64,000 nt of DNA from Rathayibacter rathayi (GCF_004011095.1 NZ_CP028129.1:2976001-3040000), one strand, 5' to 3'. Positions 1 to 8,841 are shown, counted from the stretch's first letter. The notes: a model not told the origin generated them from the letters alone. Made by a program: numbers and translations.

Positions 1-1224
1 CTCCCGCTCGCGGGCGTCCGCGTCCTCGAGCTCGGCAACTTCATCGCCGCACCGACCGCGGGGCGGCTGCTAGCCGACTTCGGCGCCGAGGTCATCAAGG
101 TGGAACGGCCGGGCACGGGGGACGAGCTGCGCCGCTGGCGGCTGCACGAGGGCTCCGAGACGTCACTCCTCTTTCACACCATCAACCGCAACAAGCGCTC
201 CGTCACGCTCGACCTGCGCACCGACGAGGGCCGCGACACCGTCCGCCGGCTGGTCGCCGAGTGCGACGTGGTGCTCGAGAACTTCCGCCCCGGCACGCTC
301 GAGCGCTGGGGGATCGGGCCGGACGTGCTCGACGAGGCCCGCCCCGGGATCGTGATCGGCCGCATCTCCGCGTTCGGGCAGACCGGCCCGCTCTCGGCCC
401 GTCCCGGGTTCGCGGCGGTGGCGGAGGCGATGGGCGGGTTCCGCGAACTCGTCGGCGACCCCGACCGGCCGCCCGTGCGCGTGGGCGTCTCGATCGGCGA
501 TTCGATCGCGGGTCTATACGCGGGCTACGGAGTGATGATGGCGCTGTTCCAACGCGAGACCCGCGGCGCTGCGGGGCTTGGCCCGGCGCCGCTGGCGGAG
601 CGGGTGGTCGATGTGGCGTTGCACGAGGCGATGTTCTCGATGACGGAGTCGCTGATCCCCGACTACCAGGCACACGGGATCGTCCGTGAGCGCGTCGGCG
701 GACGGATGGAGGGCATCGCCCCGACCAACGCCTACACCTGCGCCGACGGGTCGAGCATCGTGATAGCGGGCAACGCGGACGCGATCTTCCAGCGGCTGAT
801 GGTGGTGATCGGCCGCAGCGACCTGGGCGAGGATCCCGCGCTCGCCTCGAACGAGCAGCGCTGGCTGCGGCGCGACGAGCTCGACGCGGCGATCGGCGAG
901 TGGACGGCGGGCCGCACCGGCGCCGAGGCGCTCGCGGTCCTCGACGACGAGGGGGTCCCCTCCGGCCCGATCTACACCGCCGCCGACATCAGTGCGAGCG
1001 AGCAGTACGCGGCGCGCGGCATGATCCAGCCCTTCGATGTCGAGGACCCCGGCGGCACGCTCCGCGGCGTCGGCTTCCCGGGGATCGTGCCGGTGCTCGG
1101 CGGGCGCTCGCTCCCGATCCGCTCGCTCGCGCCGGAGCTGGGGGGCGATACGGAGGAGGTGCTGAGGATGCTGCGGGGCGCCGATCCTGCTTCTCCCTCC
1201 GCTGCCGAGGAGGCCGGGCGATGA
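1..1224 (+). CDS. CaiB/BaiF family (class III) CoA-transferase, 5'-truncated by the window edge
   Basis: The reading frame is open from base 1, so the true start lies outside the window; 407 residues are visible, about the usual family length. The N-terminal segment reads LAGVRVLELGNFIAAPTAG, then GAEVIKVERPG and NRNKRSVTLDL, the classic opening of formyl-CoA-transferase-like enzymes. The SIGDSIAGLYAGYG stretch carries the aspartate expected to form the mixed anhydride with the acyl group. Such enzymes move CoA between carboxylic acids in the cytosol. The stop overlaps the next start (ATGA), so it is translationally coupled to an HMG-CoA-lyase-like gene. Inference: it activates a hydroxymethylglutarate-like acid for cleavage by that lyase. 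The substrate cannot be read from sequence. Confidence 0.93.
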   Translation, partial: LPLAGVRVLELGNFIAAPTAGRLLADFGAEVIKVERPGTGDELRRWRLHEGSETSLLFHTINRNKRSVTLDLRTDEGRDTVRRLVAECDVVLENFRPGTLERWGIGPDVLDEARPGIVIGRISAFGQTGPLSARPGFAAVAEAMGGFRELVGDPDRPPVRVGVSIGDSIAGLYAGYGVMMALFQRETRGAAGLGPAPLAERVVDVALHEAMFSMTESLIPDYQAHGIVRERVGGRMEGIAPTNAYTCADGSSIVIAGNADAIFQRLMVVIGRSDLGEDPALASNEQRWLRRDELDAAIGEWTAGRTGAEALAVLDDEGVPSGPIYTAADISASEQYAARGMIQPFDVEDPGGTLRGVGFPGIVPVLGGRSLPIRSLAPELGGDTEEVLRMLRGADPASPSAAEEAGR

Positions 1225-2147
1225 CCGCGCTCGCCGCTGCGCGCCTGCGCGACGTCACCCTCCGCGACGGCCTGCAGCTCACCGGCAAGCTCCTGACCAC
1301 CTCGCGCAAGGTCGACCTCGCGCGCACGGTGCTCGCCGCGGGGGTGCCCGAGCTGGAGATCGGGTCGCTTGCGCGCGGCGACCTCGTGCCTCCGATGGCG
1401 GACACCCTCGACGTGATCGCCGCGCTCACCCCCGAGGAGCTGGAGCGGTGCTGGGTGTGGGTCGCGACTCCGGGCCATGTGGAGCGGGCCGCCGCCGCGG
1501 GGGCGCGACGCTTCCAGTACTGCTTCTCGGCGTCCGACTCGCACAACCTGGCCAACGTCGGCCGGCCGACAGAGGCGAGCCTGGCCGCGATGCCGGAGGC
1601 GGTGGCGCTCGCCGAGAGTGTCGGCGGGCGGATCCAGCTGTGCATCGCCACCTCGTTCACCTGCCCGTTCGAGGGGCCGGTCGATCCGGAGCGCGTGCTC
1701 GCGATCGCGCGCGATCCGCGGGCGGAGGGGGCGGCCGACGTGGTCGTCTGCGACACGCTCGGGCAGGCCCACGCCGGCGAGGTGTCGTCGCTCATCTCGC
1801 GCGTCGCCGCCGAGACTCCGCCCCGCGAGATCGTGTTCCACGGGCACGACACCTGGGGCTCGGGGGTCGCGAACGCGATCGCGGCCGTGCAGGCCGGGGC
1901 GGCGGTGGTTGACGGCGCGCTCGGCGGCCTCGGTGGTTGCCCGTTCGCTCCGGGGGCCAGCGGAAACACCGCGACCGAGGACCTCCTGTTCGCCCTGCGC
2001 CCCGACTGGTTCACCCCCGGCGCGCTCGCGATCCTTGTCGGCGAGTCGGAGTCGCTGCTCGCCGAGCTCGGTGAGCCCGGCCGCTCGAAGGCCGCGCAGG
2101 GCGCCCGCTCGAATGCGCAGGCCTTCCCCTGGGCGCTGCCCGGCTGA
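1221..2147 (+). CDS. Hydroxymethylglutaryl-CoA lyase-like aldolase
   Basis: The product is 308 residues, the normal length of bacterial HMG-CoA lyases. RDVTLRDGLQ (residues 10-19) holds the catalytic arginine and metal aspartate, HGHDTWGSG (207-215) the metal-binding histidines, and GGLGGCPFAPGASGN places the active-site cysteine at residue 240. These features assign the DRE-TIM metallolyase family. HMG-CoA lyase splits 3-hydroxy-3-methylglutaryl-CoA into acetyl-CoA and acetoacetate. The start overlaps the CoA-transferase stop by 4 bases, so both are made from one transcript. A related hydroxyacyl-CoA such as citramalyl-CoA is also possible. This is the last gene of its operon, because the next gene runs on the other strand. 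Confidence 0.9.
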   Translation: MTALAAARLRDVTLRDGLQLTGKLLTTSRKVDLARTVLAAGVPELEIGSLARGDLVPPMADTLDVIAALTPEELERCWVWVATPGHVERAAAAGARRFQYCFSASDSHNLANVGRPTEASLAAMPEAVALAESVGGRIQLCIATSFTCPFEGPVDPERVLAIARDPRAEGAADVVVCDTLGQAHAGEVSSLISRVAAETPPREIVFHGHDTWGSGVANAIAAVQAGAAVVDGALGGLGGCPFAPGASGNTATEDLLFALRPDWFTPGALAILVGESESLLAELGEPGRSKAAQGARSNAQAFPWALPG

Positions 2148-2176
2148 GCGGGGCCCTCCCGGGTCGCCGTTCCGAT

Positions 2177-2296
2177 TCAGCGCGCGAGCAGCGCGCCGAG
2201 GCGGGTGCACTCGGTCCTGACATCGACCAGCAGCGTGGTGTCGGGGGCGGCGAGCCAGCGCTCGAGAGAGAAATCGACGAGGGCGGAGGCGACGAG
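2177..2296 (-). pseudogene. Possible C-terminal remnant of a TetR-type regulator
   Basis: On the minus strand a 39-residue stretch beginning LVASALVDFSLERWL and ending at a stop resembles the last helices of TetR-family ligand-binding domains. No credible N-terminus or helix-turn-helix is present upstream, where the frame turns into arginine-rich shadow sequence. The resemblance is weak and rests on a short segment. It may be chance coding in high-GC DNA. Confidence 0.22.
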
Positions 2297-2464
2297 GGCG
2301 GCTCGCCGCGCTGCAGCCCGCTCTCGACCGGTTGCACCGGGGCGTCTCAGCGGTGAACCTGGTCGTCCGACTCTGAGTGCCCGCAGTGCCGGCCGGGCCC
2401 GGTCGACGGTATCGAGGCGCACCCCCTCTCTCGGATCGTGCACAGGCGTTCTTCCGACGGCCGC

Positions 2465-3721
2465 TCAGGCCCGGCCCTGGAGGATCAGGTTCCAGTACAC
2501 CCACGGCAGCACGCGGCGGTCGGCGATGAAGGTGACGCGCCGCTCCTTCGCCAGGCCCGTCCAGAAGGGGATCGTCGGCTTCGGGCGGTAGCGGTCGTCG
2601 AACTCGGCGAAGACGACGCTCGAGCGCGAGACCACGAAGGGGCAGACCGAGTAACCGTTGTAGACACGGGGGAGCGGGCGGCCCTTCTGCGCGGCGACCA
2701 GGTTCTTCGCGAGCGTGGTGGTCTGCTGGCGCAGCGCTCCTCCTGACTTCGAGTTGACCGTGGCCGCGGCGTCGCCGAGCGCCCAGACGTCGGGGAACCG
2801 CGGGTGCCGCAGGGTCAGCGGATCGACCTCGACGAAGCCGCCCTCGTCGCCCTCGGCGGCCAGTCCGGTGCCGGCCAGCCAATCGGGGGCCGACTGCGGG
2901 GGGACGGCGTGCAGCACGTCGTAGGCGATCGTCTCGCGCGGGCCGTCGGTCCAGCGCTGTGCCCGGTCGGGGCCGGGGAGCGCTGTGGCGCGCTCGTCGA
3001 CGGCGAGGACGACCCTCCGCTCGCCCGCGTCCACCTCGACCAGCTCGCGTCCGTAGCGGACCTCGATCCCATACTCCGCCACCTTCCGCTCCAGCTCGGA
3101 GTCGATCAGCGGCATCCCGAACAGGGTGGGGGTCGGCACGACGAGCACGACGCGGATGCGGTCGAGAACCCCGGTCGCCCGCCAGTAATCGCAGGCGAGG
3201 TACATCGGCTTCTGCGAGGCGCCGGAGCAGGTGCCGGGGCCGCCGGGCTGCGTGAAGACCACGGTGCCCGAGCGGACCTCGCGGAGCACACGGGACGCCT
3301 TGCGCGCGTACTCGTACTCGTAGTTCGACACTCCGAACGGCGAGTCCATCGCCTCCTGCAGCCCGGGTACCGCGGCCCAGTCCTTCTGGATCCCGGGGCA
3401 GACCACGAGCTGCCCGTAGCCGATGCGGCGGCCTGAGAGGAGGGTGACCGAGTACGCGACCGGGTCGATCGTCTCGACGCGGTCCTGGATCCAGACGACC
3501 CCCTTCGGCGTCACCGAGCCCTGGGGCCGGGTCGCGGCCGACGCCGGTGCGGTGCCGCCGGCGACGTGGGAGAGCATCGGCTGGTAGACGTGGGTGGATC
3601 GGGGCTCGATCACCGCGACGTCCACTACTCCGGAGCGCCGCAGTCGCCCCGCCGTGGAGAGGCCGGCGTTGCCGCCGCCGATGATGAGGACGTCGTGGCG
3701 GGCTGCGCCGGGATCGGTCAT
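2465..3721 (-). CDS. Sulfide:quinone oxidoreductase-like FAD flavoprotein
   Basis: The product is 418 residues and begins with the FAD dinucleotide-binding motif GGGNAG (15-20). It then shows THVYQPMLSHVAGG and PGTCSGASQKPMYLAC, with a cysteine at residue 165, and a second conserved cysteine in NGYSVCPFV near residue 360. These two redox cysteines and the overall length match the mitochondrial-type (HMT2-like) sulfide:quinone oxidoreductases. Those enzymes oxidise sulfide at the membrane surface and pass electrons to quinone. The gene is monocistronic; its upstream side faces a 440-base gap with a foldback repeat. A generic NADH dehydrogenase-like role is the main alternative. Confidence 0.85.
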   Translation of the reverse strand: MTDPGAARHDVLIIGGGNAGLSTAGRLRRSGVVDVAVIEPRSTHVYQPMLSHVAGGTAPASAATRPQGSVTPKGVVWIQDRVETIDPVAYSVTLLSGRRIGYGQLVVCPGIQKDWAAVPGLQEAMDSPFGVSNYEYEYARKASRVLREVRSGTVVFTQPGGPGTCSGASQKPMYLACDYWRATGVLDRIRVVLVVPTPTLFGMPLIDSELERKVAEYGIEVRYGRELVEVDAGERRVVLAVDERATALPGPDRAQRWTDGPRETIAYDVLHAVPPQSAPDWLAGTGLAAEGDEGGFVEVDPLTLRHPRFPDVWALGDAAATVNSKSGGALRQQTTTLAKNLVAAQKGRPLPRVYNGYSVCPFVVSRSSVVFAEFDDRYRPKPTIPFWTGLAKERRVTFIADRRVLPWVYWNLILQGRA

Positions 3722-4161
3722 GGCCTCACCCTAGGCTCGCGCGCTCGCGCGGGGACGGGGTTGCGTGCGGCCTCGGAGGCGGACGGACGCTCCTTATGTT
3801 CATAACGCAGGATGGATCCGATTCGACCGGCGGGAACAGGCGGATCGCGGGCCCTGTTCCGCCATCCTTCCTGAGTAACGAACATCCTGTGGCGTCCAGG
3901 GCCCGCCGGTACCCTGACAGGGTGCCCGTCTCCCCGCCTTCGCTGCCGCGCGCCCGCGCGCGTGCCGCCGCGGCGTACCCGAACCGGCTGCTGCTGACCA
4001 AGCGCGCCTCGGGCACCAACGGCTGGCTCAGCTCGTGGGGGACGAATGCGCACGGCGAGATCGCCGGCTGCCCGCCGCCGCCCGCCTGACCCGCGACCGC
4101 CCCTCCTCCGGAGTCAGCGGCCGCGTCCCGCGCTCGCCCACCCCTCCGGACGGAACCCCTC
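3722..4161. other. Intergenic gap between the divergent SQR-like gene and nhaA
   Basis: This gap holds the foldback repeat at 3796-3885 and otherwise little that can be named. A 55-codon open frame (GTG at 3922 to a stop at 4089), ending ...WGTNAHGEIAGCPPPPA, follows a short palindrome but resembles no family I know and has no convincing ribosome binding site. I do not call it a gene. Promoters for both flanking genes must lie here, but none is clear. Confidence 0.6.
3796..3885. repeat. Nested inverted repeat, member of a dispersed family
   Basis: The outer arms are 3796-3814 (ATGTTCATAACGCAGGATGG-type) and 3862-3885; they pair imperfectly, with a 4-base insertion in the right arm. The inner arms GGCGGGAACAGG (3829-3840) and CCCTGTTCCGCC (3852-3863) pair almost fully. 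The left outer arm, read on the minus strand, reappears with one mismatch at 8518-8538. The word ATTCGACCGGC (3821-3831) recurs at 5485-5495. The element would fold into a long cruciform or RNA hairpin between divergent genes. Confidence 0.7.
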
Positions 4162-5427
4162 ATGCCCCACCAGTCCCTGCCCGCCGACCAGGCCCCCCAT
4201 TCGATCTGGAGGGGACTGCGCCAGACCCTCCAGAAGGACACTGTCGGCGGGGCGTTCCTGCTCACCGCGACCCTGCTCGCGCTGATCGTCGCCAACAGCC
4301 CCGCCTCCGCGCTCTACACCGCCGTCCGCGATGTTCGCTTCGGCCCCGAGGCCCTGCATCTCGAGCTGAGCGTCGGATCGTGGGCTGCCGACGGACTGCT
4401 CGCGATCTTCTTCTTCGTCGTGGGCCTGGAGCTCAAGGAGGAGTTCGTTGCGGGAAAGCTGCGTGACCCCAGGACGGCGCTCGTGCCGATCGTCGCGGCC
4501 GTGGGCGGCGTGGCCGTCCCCGCGCTGATCTTCACCGCCGTGAACCTGCCCCGCGGCGGTGCGGCGCTCGAGGGGTGGGCGATCCCCGCCGCCACCGATA
4601 TCGCCTTCGCGGTCGCGGTGATCGCCGTGGTCGGCCGCTTCCTCCCGCCGGCGCTGCGGACGTTCCTGCTCACGCTCGCCGTGGTGGACGACCTCATCGC
4701 GATCACGATCATCGCCGTTTTCTATACCGCCGGCATCGACGGGCTGATGCTCGCTCTCGCGCTGGTGCCGCTGGCGGTCTTCGCGGTCTGCGTGCAGCGC
4801 GGCGTGCGCGCCTGGTGGGTGCTGATCCCGCTCGGAGTCGCGACTTGGGCGCTCGTGCATGCGTCGGGCATCCACGCGACGGTCGCTGGTGTGCTGCTCG
4901 GCTTCACGGTGCCGGTCGTCGCCACGACGCGCGCCCGGGTGCAGGTGGGCGCGGATGCGGAGGGCCGGCCGGTGTACGACGGCCTCGCCGCGCACTTCGC
5001 CGACCGCTGGAGCGTGCTGTCGACGGCGGTCGCGGTGCCCGTGTTCGCGTTCTTCTCGGCCGGAGTTACGCTTGGCGGCGTCGCGGGCCTCGTCGACTCG
5101 TTCCAGGACTCGATCGCCGTTGGCATCATCGCTGGCCTCGTGCTCGGCAAGCCGCTCGGCATCGCCGGCAGCACGTTCCTCCTGACCCGGTTCCGCGGCA
5201 TCGGCCTGGACCCGACGCTGCGCTGGATCGACGTCATCGGCATGGCGTTCGTGGCGGGCATCGGATTCACGGTCTCGCTGCTCGTGGGCGAGCTCTCGTT
5301 CGGCGCGGGCAGCGAGTCCGACGACCATGTGAAGGTCGGCGTCCTGGCCGGCTCGTTCCTCGCGGCGGTGATCGGAGGCGCGATCCTCGTGGTCCGCAAC
5401 CGCCACTATCGCCGCCTGGGGGGCTGA
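4162..5427 (+). CDS. nhaA: Na+/H+ antiporter NhaA
   Basis: The product is 421 residues and hydrophobic throughout with about twelve membrane segments. It shows NhaA hallmarks: FFFVVGLELKEEF near residue 84, PAATDIAFA (142-150) and TLAVVDDLIAI with the adjacent aspartates at 176-177 that bind and carry the ions. NhaA exchanges external protons for cytoplasmic sodium or lithium and supports pH and salt homeostasis. The start is the ATG after ACCCCTC; no strong ribosome binding site is visible. A GGCTCCT/AGGAGCC hairpin lies 23 bases after the stop and probably ends the transcript. Confidence 0.96.
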   Translation: MPHQSLPADQAPHSIWRGLRQTLQKDTVGGAFLLTATLLALIVANSPASALYTAVRDVRFGPEALHLELSVGSWAADGLLAIFFFVVGLELKEEFVAGKLRDPRTALVPIVAAVGGVAVPALIFTAVNLPRGGAALEGWAIPAATDIAFAVAVIAVVGRFLPPALRTFLLTLAVVDDLIAITIIAVFYTAGIDGLMLALALVPLAVFAVCVQRGVRAWWVLIPLGVATWALVHASGIHATVAGVLLGFTVPVVATTRARVQVGADAEGRPVYDGLAAHFADRWSVLSTAVAVPVFAFFSAGVTLGGVAGLVDSFQDSIAVGIIAGLVLGKPLGIAGSTFLLTRFRGIGLDPTLRWIDVIGMAFVAGIGFTVSLLVGELSFGAGSESDDHVKVGVLAGSFLAAVIGGAILVVRNRHYRRLGG

Positions 5428-5449
5428 CGCCGGCGATCCCGCTGCGCCC

Positions 5450-5471
5450 GGCTCCTACTGGTAGAGGAGCC
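5450..5471 (+). terminator. Hairpin after nhaA
   Basis: GGCTCCT (5450-5456) and AGGAGCC (5465-5471) form a perfect 7-bp stem with an 8-base loop. It sits 23 bases beyond the nhaA stop. No U-run follows, which is usual for terminators in high-GC actinobacteria. Confidence 0.5.
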
Positions 5472-5576
5472 GCCGCAGCGCGCTATTCGACCGGCAAGCA
5501 TCCTGCTGGTTCCCACCGCCGCGAGCCGTTCGCCCGCGCGCTACCCTCCCCCAAACACCCGACCCCTGGAGTCCCG

Positions 5577-5978
5577 ATGGCCACCCCCACCGTCCTCTTC
5601 GTCTGCATCCACAACGCCGGCCGCTCGCAGATGGCCGCCGGCTACCTCCGCGCGCTCTCCGGCGGCGCCGTCGAGGTCCGCTCCGGTGGCTCCGAGCCCG
5701 GCGAGTCGATCAACCCGGTCGCGATCCGGGCGATGGCGGAGGAGGGCATCGACATCTCGCAGGCGGTGCCGCAGCGGATGACGACCGAGCAGGTCCGGGC
5801 GTCCGATGTCGTGATCACGATGGGCTGCGGCGACGTCTGCCCGGTCTTTCCGGGCAAGCGCTACGAGGACTGGGACCTCGCTGACCCGCGCGGGAAGGAC
5901 CTCGACGAGGTACGCCCGATCCGCGACGACATCAAGCGGCGTGTGCAGACGCTTGTCTTGGAGCTGCTGCGAGCCTGA
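5577..5978 (+). CDS. arsC: Arsenate reductase ArsC, low-molecular-weight phosphatase type
   Basis: The product is 133 residues. VLFVCIHNAGRSQMAAG (7-23) is the phosphatase-like P-loop with the attacking cysteine at residue 10. TMGCGDVCPVFPG supplies further cysteines at 84 and 88, and WDLADPRGKDLDEVRPIRD provides the general-acid aspartate. This pattern defines arsenate reductases coupled to thioredoxin or mycothiol, which reduce arsenate to arsenite in the cytosol. No arsenite exporter or ArsR regulator lies beside it, so it works alone here or with genes elsewhere. The ATG at 5577 follows CCCCTGGAGTCCCG, which contains a GGAG ribosome binding site. Confidence 0.93.
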   Translation: MATPTVLFVCIHNAGRSQMAAGYLRALSGGAVEVRSGGSEPGESINPVAIRAMAEEGIDISQAVPQRMTTEQVRASDVVITMGCGDVCPVFPGKRYEDWDLADPRGKDLDEVRPIRDDIKRRVQTLVLELLRA

Positions 5979-5999
5979 GTCGCGGAGTAGGTTGCGAGG

Positions 6000-6548
6000 A
6001 TGAGGTGGCGAGCGGGAGTGGTGGCGGTGCTCGTCCTCGCGCTCGTCGGGTGCACGCCGCAGCCCGGGCCCAGGGCCGCTCCCGCTCCCGGGCCCGAGAC
6101 CACGACCACGGCCGCCTCCGTCTCCGTCTTCGGGCAGGTGGTCGGCGGCTACGGCGATCTGCACGTCGCCCCCGACGGCTCGATGCTGTTCTGCTACTCC
6201 GACGTCGACCCCGGATTCACGGGCCTCTGGCGCGAGTGCCAGGACGGGATCCGCACCGAGGGCGTCGACCCGGCCACCATCGACGCGACGCTCGGGGAGA
6301 CGGCGACCGCCGACCCGGGCGGGCACCGCTGGGTCGGCGCCGCAGCCGGCACACGCACGACGGAGGAGGGCACGACCGTTTCCACGGTGTTCCTCGCGGG
6401 GACGAGGACCGAGGACACCTTCACCGTGACGGCGGTCGGCGAGGGCTCCTACCGGGTGCCATCCGAATACCAGGAGCTGCAGCCGGGCGTGCCGGGCGGG
6501 TTCCTGGTGCGGCTCGAGCCGATCGGCGCGCCCTCGCCGACGGGCTAG
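6000..6548 (+). CDS. Putative lipoprotein of unknown function
   Basis: The 182-residue product opens with MRWRAGVVAVLVLALVGC, a short signal peptide ending in a lipobox with the lipid-modified cysteine at residue 18. A proline/alanine/threonine-rich linker follows (19-40), then a polar domain with two cysteines (in MLFCYSD and RECQDG) that may form a disulfide outside the cell. I recognise no family. It starts 21 bases after the arsC stop and could be co-transcribed. GTAGGTTGCGAGG precedes the start. Confidence 0.75.
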   Translation: MRWRAGVVAVLVLALVGCTPQPGPRAAPAPGPETTTTAASVSVFGQVVGGYGDLHVAPDGSMLFCYSDVDPGFTGLWRECQDGIRTEGVDPATIDATLGETATADPGGHRWVGAAAGTRTTEEGTTVSTVFLAGTRTEDTFTVTAVGEGSYRVPSEYQELQPGVPGGFLVRLEPIGAPSPTG

Positions 6549-6590
6549 CCCCCGCAGGTCCCCGCCGACCCGCAGCCTCGACCGGACCGC

Positions 6591-7586
6591 CTACAGCGGG
6601 CGCGGTCGGTACCGCTCGATCAGCGCGTCGAACAGTCCGTTCATCCGCTCGTCGACGACCTGCCGCGCCGGGTCCGCGTCGTACCACTCCACGATCTCGC
6701 GGGCGCCGTCGCTGAAGCGCACCGAGGGGGAGTAGGCCGGGACGAGCGCGCGGATCTTCGCGGTGTCGAAGACCATCGAGTGCGCCTTGTCGCCGATGAT
6801 GCCGGCGCCGAGTTCGGGGTCGGCCGCGGCGATCGCGTCGGAGGCGACGTGCACGAGACGCGGCTCGACTCCGGCCGCGGCGGCGAGGCAGCGGTGGATC
6901 TCGTCCCAGGTCGGCGTGTCGTCGCCGGTGATGTGGAACGCCCCGCCGATCGCCGCGGAGGCGCCGAGGAGCCCGACGAGGCCGACCGCCACGTCGTCGG
7001 CGTGCGTGAGCGTCCACAGCGAGGTGCCGTCACCCAGGACCACCACCTCCTGACCGCGGCGCATCCGGTCGATGACCGTCCAGCCTCCGTCGACGGGCAG
7101 CGCGGTGCGGTCGTAGGTGTGCGAGGGGCGGACGATCGTGACCGGGAAGCCGCTCGCCCGGTACTCGGCGACGAGCAGGTCCTCGCAGGCGATCTTGTCG
7201 CGCGAGTACTGCCAGTAGGGGTTGCGCAGCGGAGTCGACTCCGTCACGGGCAGGTGCCGCGGCGGCTTCTGGTACGCCGAGGCCGAGCTAATGAAGACGT
7301 ACTGGCCGCTCCGGCCGGCGAACAGCTCGATGTCCTGCTGCACATGCTCGGGGATGAAGGCGACGAAGTCGATCACGGCGTCGAAGCTCCGGTCGCCGAG
7401 GGCGGCGGTGACGCAGTCGCGGTCGCGGCCGTCGGCCTGCAGCTCGCGGACGCCGTCGGGCAACGGCCGGAGCGACGTCCGGCCCCGGGTCAGCACGGTG
7501 ACGTCGTGGCCGACCCGCAGTGCCTCGCGGACACAAGCGGCGCTGATGATGCCCGTCCCGCCGATGAACAGCACGCTGAGCGACAT
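6591..7586 (-). CDS. NAD(P)-dependent epimerase/reductase, extended SDR family
   Basis: The product is 331 residues. It begins MSLSVLFIGGTGIISAACV with the GGTGxI nucleotide-binding loop, continues with FISSASAYQKP (catalytic serine region) and PYWQYSRDKIACEDLL, where tyrosine and lysine form the YxxxK pair. The C-terminal half (THADDVAVGLVGLLG, HITGDDTPTWDEI) is typical of NAD-dependent epimerase/dehydratase-like reductases. A strong GGAGGAGG ribosome binding site sits 5 bases before the ATG. The substrate is unknown; sugar-nucleotide epimerase and isoflavone-reductase-type roles are both possible. It stands alone between a convergent lipoprotein gene and a decayed region. Confidence 0.82.
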   Translation of the reverse strand: MSLSVLFIGGTGIISAACVREALRVGHDVTVLTRGRTSLRPLPDGVRELQADGRDRDCVTAALGDRSFDAVIDFVAFIPEHVQQDIELFAGRSGQYVFISSASAYQKPPRHLPVTESTPLRNPYWQYSRDKIACEDLLVAEYRASGFPVTIVRPSHTYDRTALPVDGGWTVIDRMRRGQEVVVLGDGTSLWTLTHADDVAVGLVGLLGASAAIGGAFHITGDDTPTWDEIHRCLAAAAGVEPRLVHVASDAIAAADPELGAGIIGDKAHSMVFDTAKIRALVPAYSPSVRFSDGAREIVEWYDADPARQVVDERMNGLFDALIERYRPRPL

Positions 7587-7795
7587 GGATCCTCCTCCGG
7601 CGACGCCCGCGGTGGACGCTCTGCCGATTCCCGCACATCCCGGCGCCGGGCGGGAGACCCTTGACCGCGCCGGTGCTCGGGCGATGAGCGCTCGACGGGA
7701 CGCGGCTGCTCGTCCTCCGGCTTCCGGCCGAGCAGCGCCTCCGAGGCGGGCGACCCGCTGTCCGATCGAGCGACCCCAGGCCGTGACGGGCGCGA

Positions 7796-8450
7796 TCAGG
7801 CGCCGTCGTGGTGCAGGCGCACCAGAACGCGGCGGAGGTGCATCGCCGCGAGAACATCCGGGCCGAGGGCGCGGGCGGTGGCGGCGGTGCGCTCGTCGAT
7901 GACCTGCACGAGGTGCCGGACCGCGCGCTGCGCCTCCGATCGCTCGGTGCGCGGCGGGGGAGCCGGGGTCGTCGCGGTCGATCGCGTCGGCGACCGTCCG
8001 ACAGGGCGCCGCTGAGGTCGCGGGCGTGGACGAGGATCGCGTCGAGCGTCTCGAGGCGGAGGTGGTCGGGCCCGGAGTCGCGGCGGTGCAGCAGCGCGCG
8101 GGGGTTGCCCCTGCGGCTCTCGTCCGCCTCCGCGAGCACCGCTCGGACCTCCTCCGCCGTTCGGGCCAGTTCCTCGCCGTTGCGCCCAAGCCTCGTGCTC
8201 GGGCGGCCAGGTCTTCTCCAGCGTGGCGCCGAGCCGGGAGCGACGACCACGTTCACCAGCAGCCCCACCGCCATCTGTATGAGGTAGCCGAGGAAGTAGT
8301 CCTCGGCGTCGGCCCCGCCGATGATCAGCACGAAGAGGGCCGCCATCGGCACGTACTCGCGGCCCGCGCCGAACCAGCCCGTGCCCGAGCAGGCTCTGCA
8401 GCCCGGTACGGATGTCCGCGCGGATCGGGGAGCGCAGCTGGGCGGTGCTC
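7796..8450 (-). pseudogene. Frameshifted aromatic-acid-exporter (FUSC-like) gene
   Basis: Recognisable pieces of one protein are spread over three minus-strand frames. STAQLRSPIRADIRTGLQSL comes first (about 8395-8455), then YVPMAALFVLIIGGADAEDY and FLGYLIQMAVGLLVNVVVAP (about 8245-8360), then LARTAEEVRAVLAEADESRR (about 8100-8175), and last HLVQVIDERTAATARALGPD, which runs to a stop at 7796. In order these look like the second membrane block and C-terminal helical domain of an aromatic-acid-exporter/FUSC transporter. At least two frameshifts separate them and the N-terminal half is missing. No functional product is expected. Sequencing error would have to be excluded. Confidence 0.55.
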
Positions 8451-8517
8451 GGTGCGGAACTCCGGATGAATGGCCGTCGCGGCGCGGCCGGTCCGCGTCG
8501 TTCCGGCAAGCGTCGGC

Positions 8518-8538
8518 GATCCATCCTGAGTTATGAAC
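8518..8538 (-). repeat. Solo half of the 3.8-kb foldback repeat
   Basis: The 21 bases here (GATCCATCCTGAGTTATGAAC minus its first base) match the reverse complement of 3798-3818 at 20 of 21 positions. They also resemble the right arm at 3862-3883. Only one arm is present, so this copy looks like a partial or decayed member. Confidence 0.6.
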
Positions 8539-8725
8539 GGATCGGCAGGAGCCAGGGGTGTGGTAGCACCCAGGCATTCGACCTCGCGCTCAACCCGGCG
8601 CTGCGCTTATAGCACAGCCGTCAGCGCCCGCATCACGGCAATCGCTAGCTCGACGGCTCCGCATGTGCTCAAGGAGCAGTTCGACCTCGACAGTCGGCAC
8701 ATCAGCGCCAAACGCAACCGGCTCT

Positions 8726-8790
8726 GCGTCCCTCACCCTCTCCCTGCTCGACGAGCCCACGTCGGGCCTGCACCCCGCGGCAGCCGCACC
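8726..8790 (+). pseudogene. Possible UvrA/ABC ATPase fragment
   Basis: One plus-strand frame reads LTLSLLDEPTSGLHPAAAAP, which resembles the Walker B/D-loop of UvrA-like ABC ATPases (LLDEPTxGLHP). No signature motif precedes it and the frame is otherwise unlike UvrA. It is either a scrap of a lost gene or a chance match. Confidence 0.28.
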
Positions 8791-8841
8791 GCTGCGTACC
8801 TCCGGGGGCTCTCGACCGGCACCGATGAGCGGGCGCCTGCG

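Noticed and set aside
972..2882. A 636-codon open frame on the minus strand
   Set aside because: It covers the HMG-CoA-lyase-like gene and part of the SQR-like gene in another frame and shows no motif.
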